DNA from: PSLL01 sp050259195
GTDB lineage: Bacteria > Desulfobacterota_D > UBA1144 > Nemesobacterales > CSP1-2
Assembly (NCBI GenBank): GCA_050259195.1
Contig: JBLNAE010000054.1
Span: 1 to 6,737, forward strand
Direction of reading: 5' to 3'
Length of the DNA stretch: 6,737 nucleotides
Each line of letters opens with the position of its first letter. Position 1 is the first letter of the stretch. Of the stretch, positions 5,655-6,737 are shown in pieces. A model generated the notes under the pieces. That model did not search any database. It was not told where the DNA came from and saw only the letters and a list, made by a program, of their open reading frames with translations. The translations under genes were made by a program, and so were the position numbers.

Positions 5655-6737
5655 ATGCACAATAGGGTGAATGTCCTCCACAATAGTGCTATCGGCTCTT
5701 TTGTTAGTGCCATGTCGCAGGCGCTTTGTCATCTGGATAAAGACGGCCGAATGACAGCAGAGGATGTTTGTATACTCCGTCAAGCAATTGCCAAAATACC
5801 GAATGGACGTCGGCTTAGTGGTGTGGTTGAGCTTAACAAGTACTTCGGGCCGTTCGAATCACTGTCTGTTGAGGCCCAGCACCCCATTCTACGGGCTATC
5901 ATGGATGATGAGCGGTGGCGTATGGCAGGCTACGACCTGTGTGGTTGGCACTTTGCAATAACCCGAATCATGCAAACACTTTACCTTAAGCTACTTCAAT
6001 ACAGGCTCAGCCGTATGGCAGGTCTTATCCATCTACTTGCCGATGTAGCACGTAAGGGACCCAGATGGATGTTACACGCAATATATCGGCGACAATTAAG
6101 ATGGAAAGGAAAATTCTATAGACGACCGACGCTTGAAGCAGTGTTGAATATCTCTGGGACTGAGCCTTGGAACTTTGCCGTGTGCTATGCCCGAAATATT
6201 CCACAACCTGTAAGGTATCGTGGATTTTGGCATGATCTGTCACGTCATAATACAGTCGGTGTGGTGCTTGGCATTGATCTTATTCCTACACCTGAGGGAT
6301 TCTGGTATGCTGAAAGCAATCTTAACTGTGGGCCGATGCCTGAGCGCACCGCGCTGTACAACCACGATCCGTTTGTGTCAAATCTTCTCGATTTCGTAAA
6401 GGAGCAGGGTTACCGTCATCTAGTCGTGATGGCTGACAATTTTCAATATGTGGACAAATTGATGGCTAAGCAGTATAAGGAAGGTGCAGACAGATTTGTT
6501 TTTAGATTTATCTCTAGAATAATCTGTGAAAATGCCAGAGTGGTTACTGCTCTAAGTAGGAATTTGAAAAAATTGGCCGAGAAAACTTTCAATGAAATAG
6601 ATATCGAAATCATCTACAATGGTGTAGATACTGATAAATTTAAACCTGTAGTAAATAAATCTGGCTTTAATATAGATATCCTCTTTGTAGGACGTCTGAT
6701 TAGACGGAAAGGAATAATAAATTTATTAAAAGCCTTT
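5655..6737 (+). CDS. Hybrid frame: unrecognised N-terminal region joined to GT4 glycosyltransferase C-terminal half; 3'-incomplete
   Basis: From ATG 5655, preceded by AGAGGAG, the frame runs 361 codons without a stop and leaves the window. Residues 1-278 are not recognised. They include a short EF-hand-like stretch (DKDGRMTAED, 28-37) and, at 201-260, VGVVLGIDLIPTPEGFW followed by E220-S-N222, which faintly recalls the metal-binding Glu/Asn strand of ATP-grasp ligases. Residues about 280-361 are clearly a GT4-type nucleotide-sugar glycosyltransferase: ARVVTALSRNLKKL, then YNGVDTDKF (321-329) and ILFVGRLIRRKG (342-353). Only the last helix of the GT4 acceptor domain is present, so most of that domain is missing. 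GC falls from roughly 48% before the switch to about 32% after it (hand count). Either the protein is a genuine fusion, or the last 250 bases belong to another locus through recombination or misassembly. The open frame is certain; a single functional protein is doubtful. Confidence 0.6.
   Translation, partial: MHNRVNVLHNSAIGSFVSAMSQALCHLDKDGRMTAEDVCILRQAIAKIPNGRRLSGVVELNKYFGPFESLSVEAQHPILRAIMDDERWRMAGYDLCGWHFAITRIMQTLYLKLLQYRLSRMAGLIHLLADVARKGPRWMLHAIYRRQLRWKGKFYRRPTLEAVLNISGTEPWNFAVCYARNIPQPVRYRGFWHDLSRHNTVGVVLGIDLIPTPEGFWYAESNLNCGPMPERTALYNHDPFVSNLLDFVKEQGYRHLVVMADNFQYVDKLMAKQYKEGADRFVFRFISRIICENARVVTALSRNLKKLAEKTFNEIDIEIIYNGVDTDKFKPVVNKSGFNIDILFVGRLIRRKGIINLLKAF
6480..6495. other. Apparent junction between unrelated coding segments
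   Basis: Around codons 276-281 the protein changes from the unrecognised N-terminal region to glycosyltransferase GT4 sequence. At the same place base composition drops to AT-rich coding with codons such as TTT, AAA and ATA. The frame is preserved across the switch. No inverted repeats, target duplication or transposase lie beside it, so there is no sign of an insertion sequence. The exact breakpoint cannot be fixed to better than about 20-30 bases by reading alone. Confidence 0.5.

Noticed and set aside
5764..5961. Short plus-strand open frame of 65 codons
   Set aside because: It is nested in the long frame starting at 5655, which has the better ribosome binding site and stays open for 361 codons.
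6025..6243. Short minus-strand open frame of 72 codons
   Set aside because: It lies opposite the long hybrid frame, with no motif or start signal of its own.

Overview
The window reads as bacterial chromosome of moderate GC content (mid-40s percent by eye), from an organism I cannot place to phylum. A secreted-type M48 metalloprotease, a Ycf46-like AAA ATPase, an SRAP DNA-repair protein and a B12-binding radical SAM enzyme with a DUF4070-like tail are a mix common in anaerobic or environmental Gram-negative lineages. The GC-rich intergenic palindromes are also of a type seen in such genomes. All genes that I support are on the plus strand. No rRNA, tRNA, CRISPR array, transposase or phage gene is visible.

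Layout: (a) 3-662 is the 3' part of an M48 zinc metalloprotease whose start lies outside the window; a perfect 8-bp hairpin sits inside its last codons. (b) 758-2236 is a 492-codon Ycf46-type AAA+ ATPase. Its last residues appear to be scrambled by a one-base deletion near 2193, because the family-like C-terminus continues in another frame to 2247. (c) 2300-2360 is a double-hairpin palindromic repeat, and a decayed half copy lies at 3103-3120, so the element brackets (d) 2409-3086, a complete SRAP (YedK/HMCES-like) abasic-site protein. (e) 3223-4005 and 3998-5569 overlap by 8 nt and form a two-gene unit: a metal-dependent TIM-barrel enzyme of the xylose-isomerase/endonuclease IV fold, and a B12-binding-domain radical SAM enzyme. 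They probably act in one uncharacterised pathway. (f) 5655-6737 is a single 361-codon frame, still open at the window edge. It begins with a good ribosome binding site. It starts as an unrecognised protein with a faint ATP-grasp-like patch, and around 6480-6495 it becomes the C-terminal half of a GT4-family glycosyltransferase, with GC falling from about 48% to about 32%.

How the genes fit together: only the TIM-barrel/radical SAM pair shows firm coupling. The protease, AAA ATPase and SRAP gene all have plausible roles in stress or quality control, but each is separated by a gap of about 95-170 nt, so shared regulation is not shown. The items most worth a second look are the hybrid frame at the right end, which is either a real domain fusion or a chimeric assembly join, the C-terminal frameshift of the AAA gene, and the overlapping enzyme pair.
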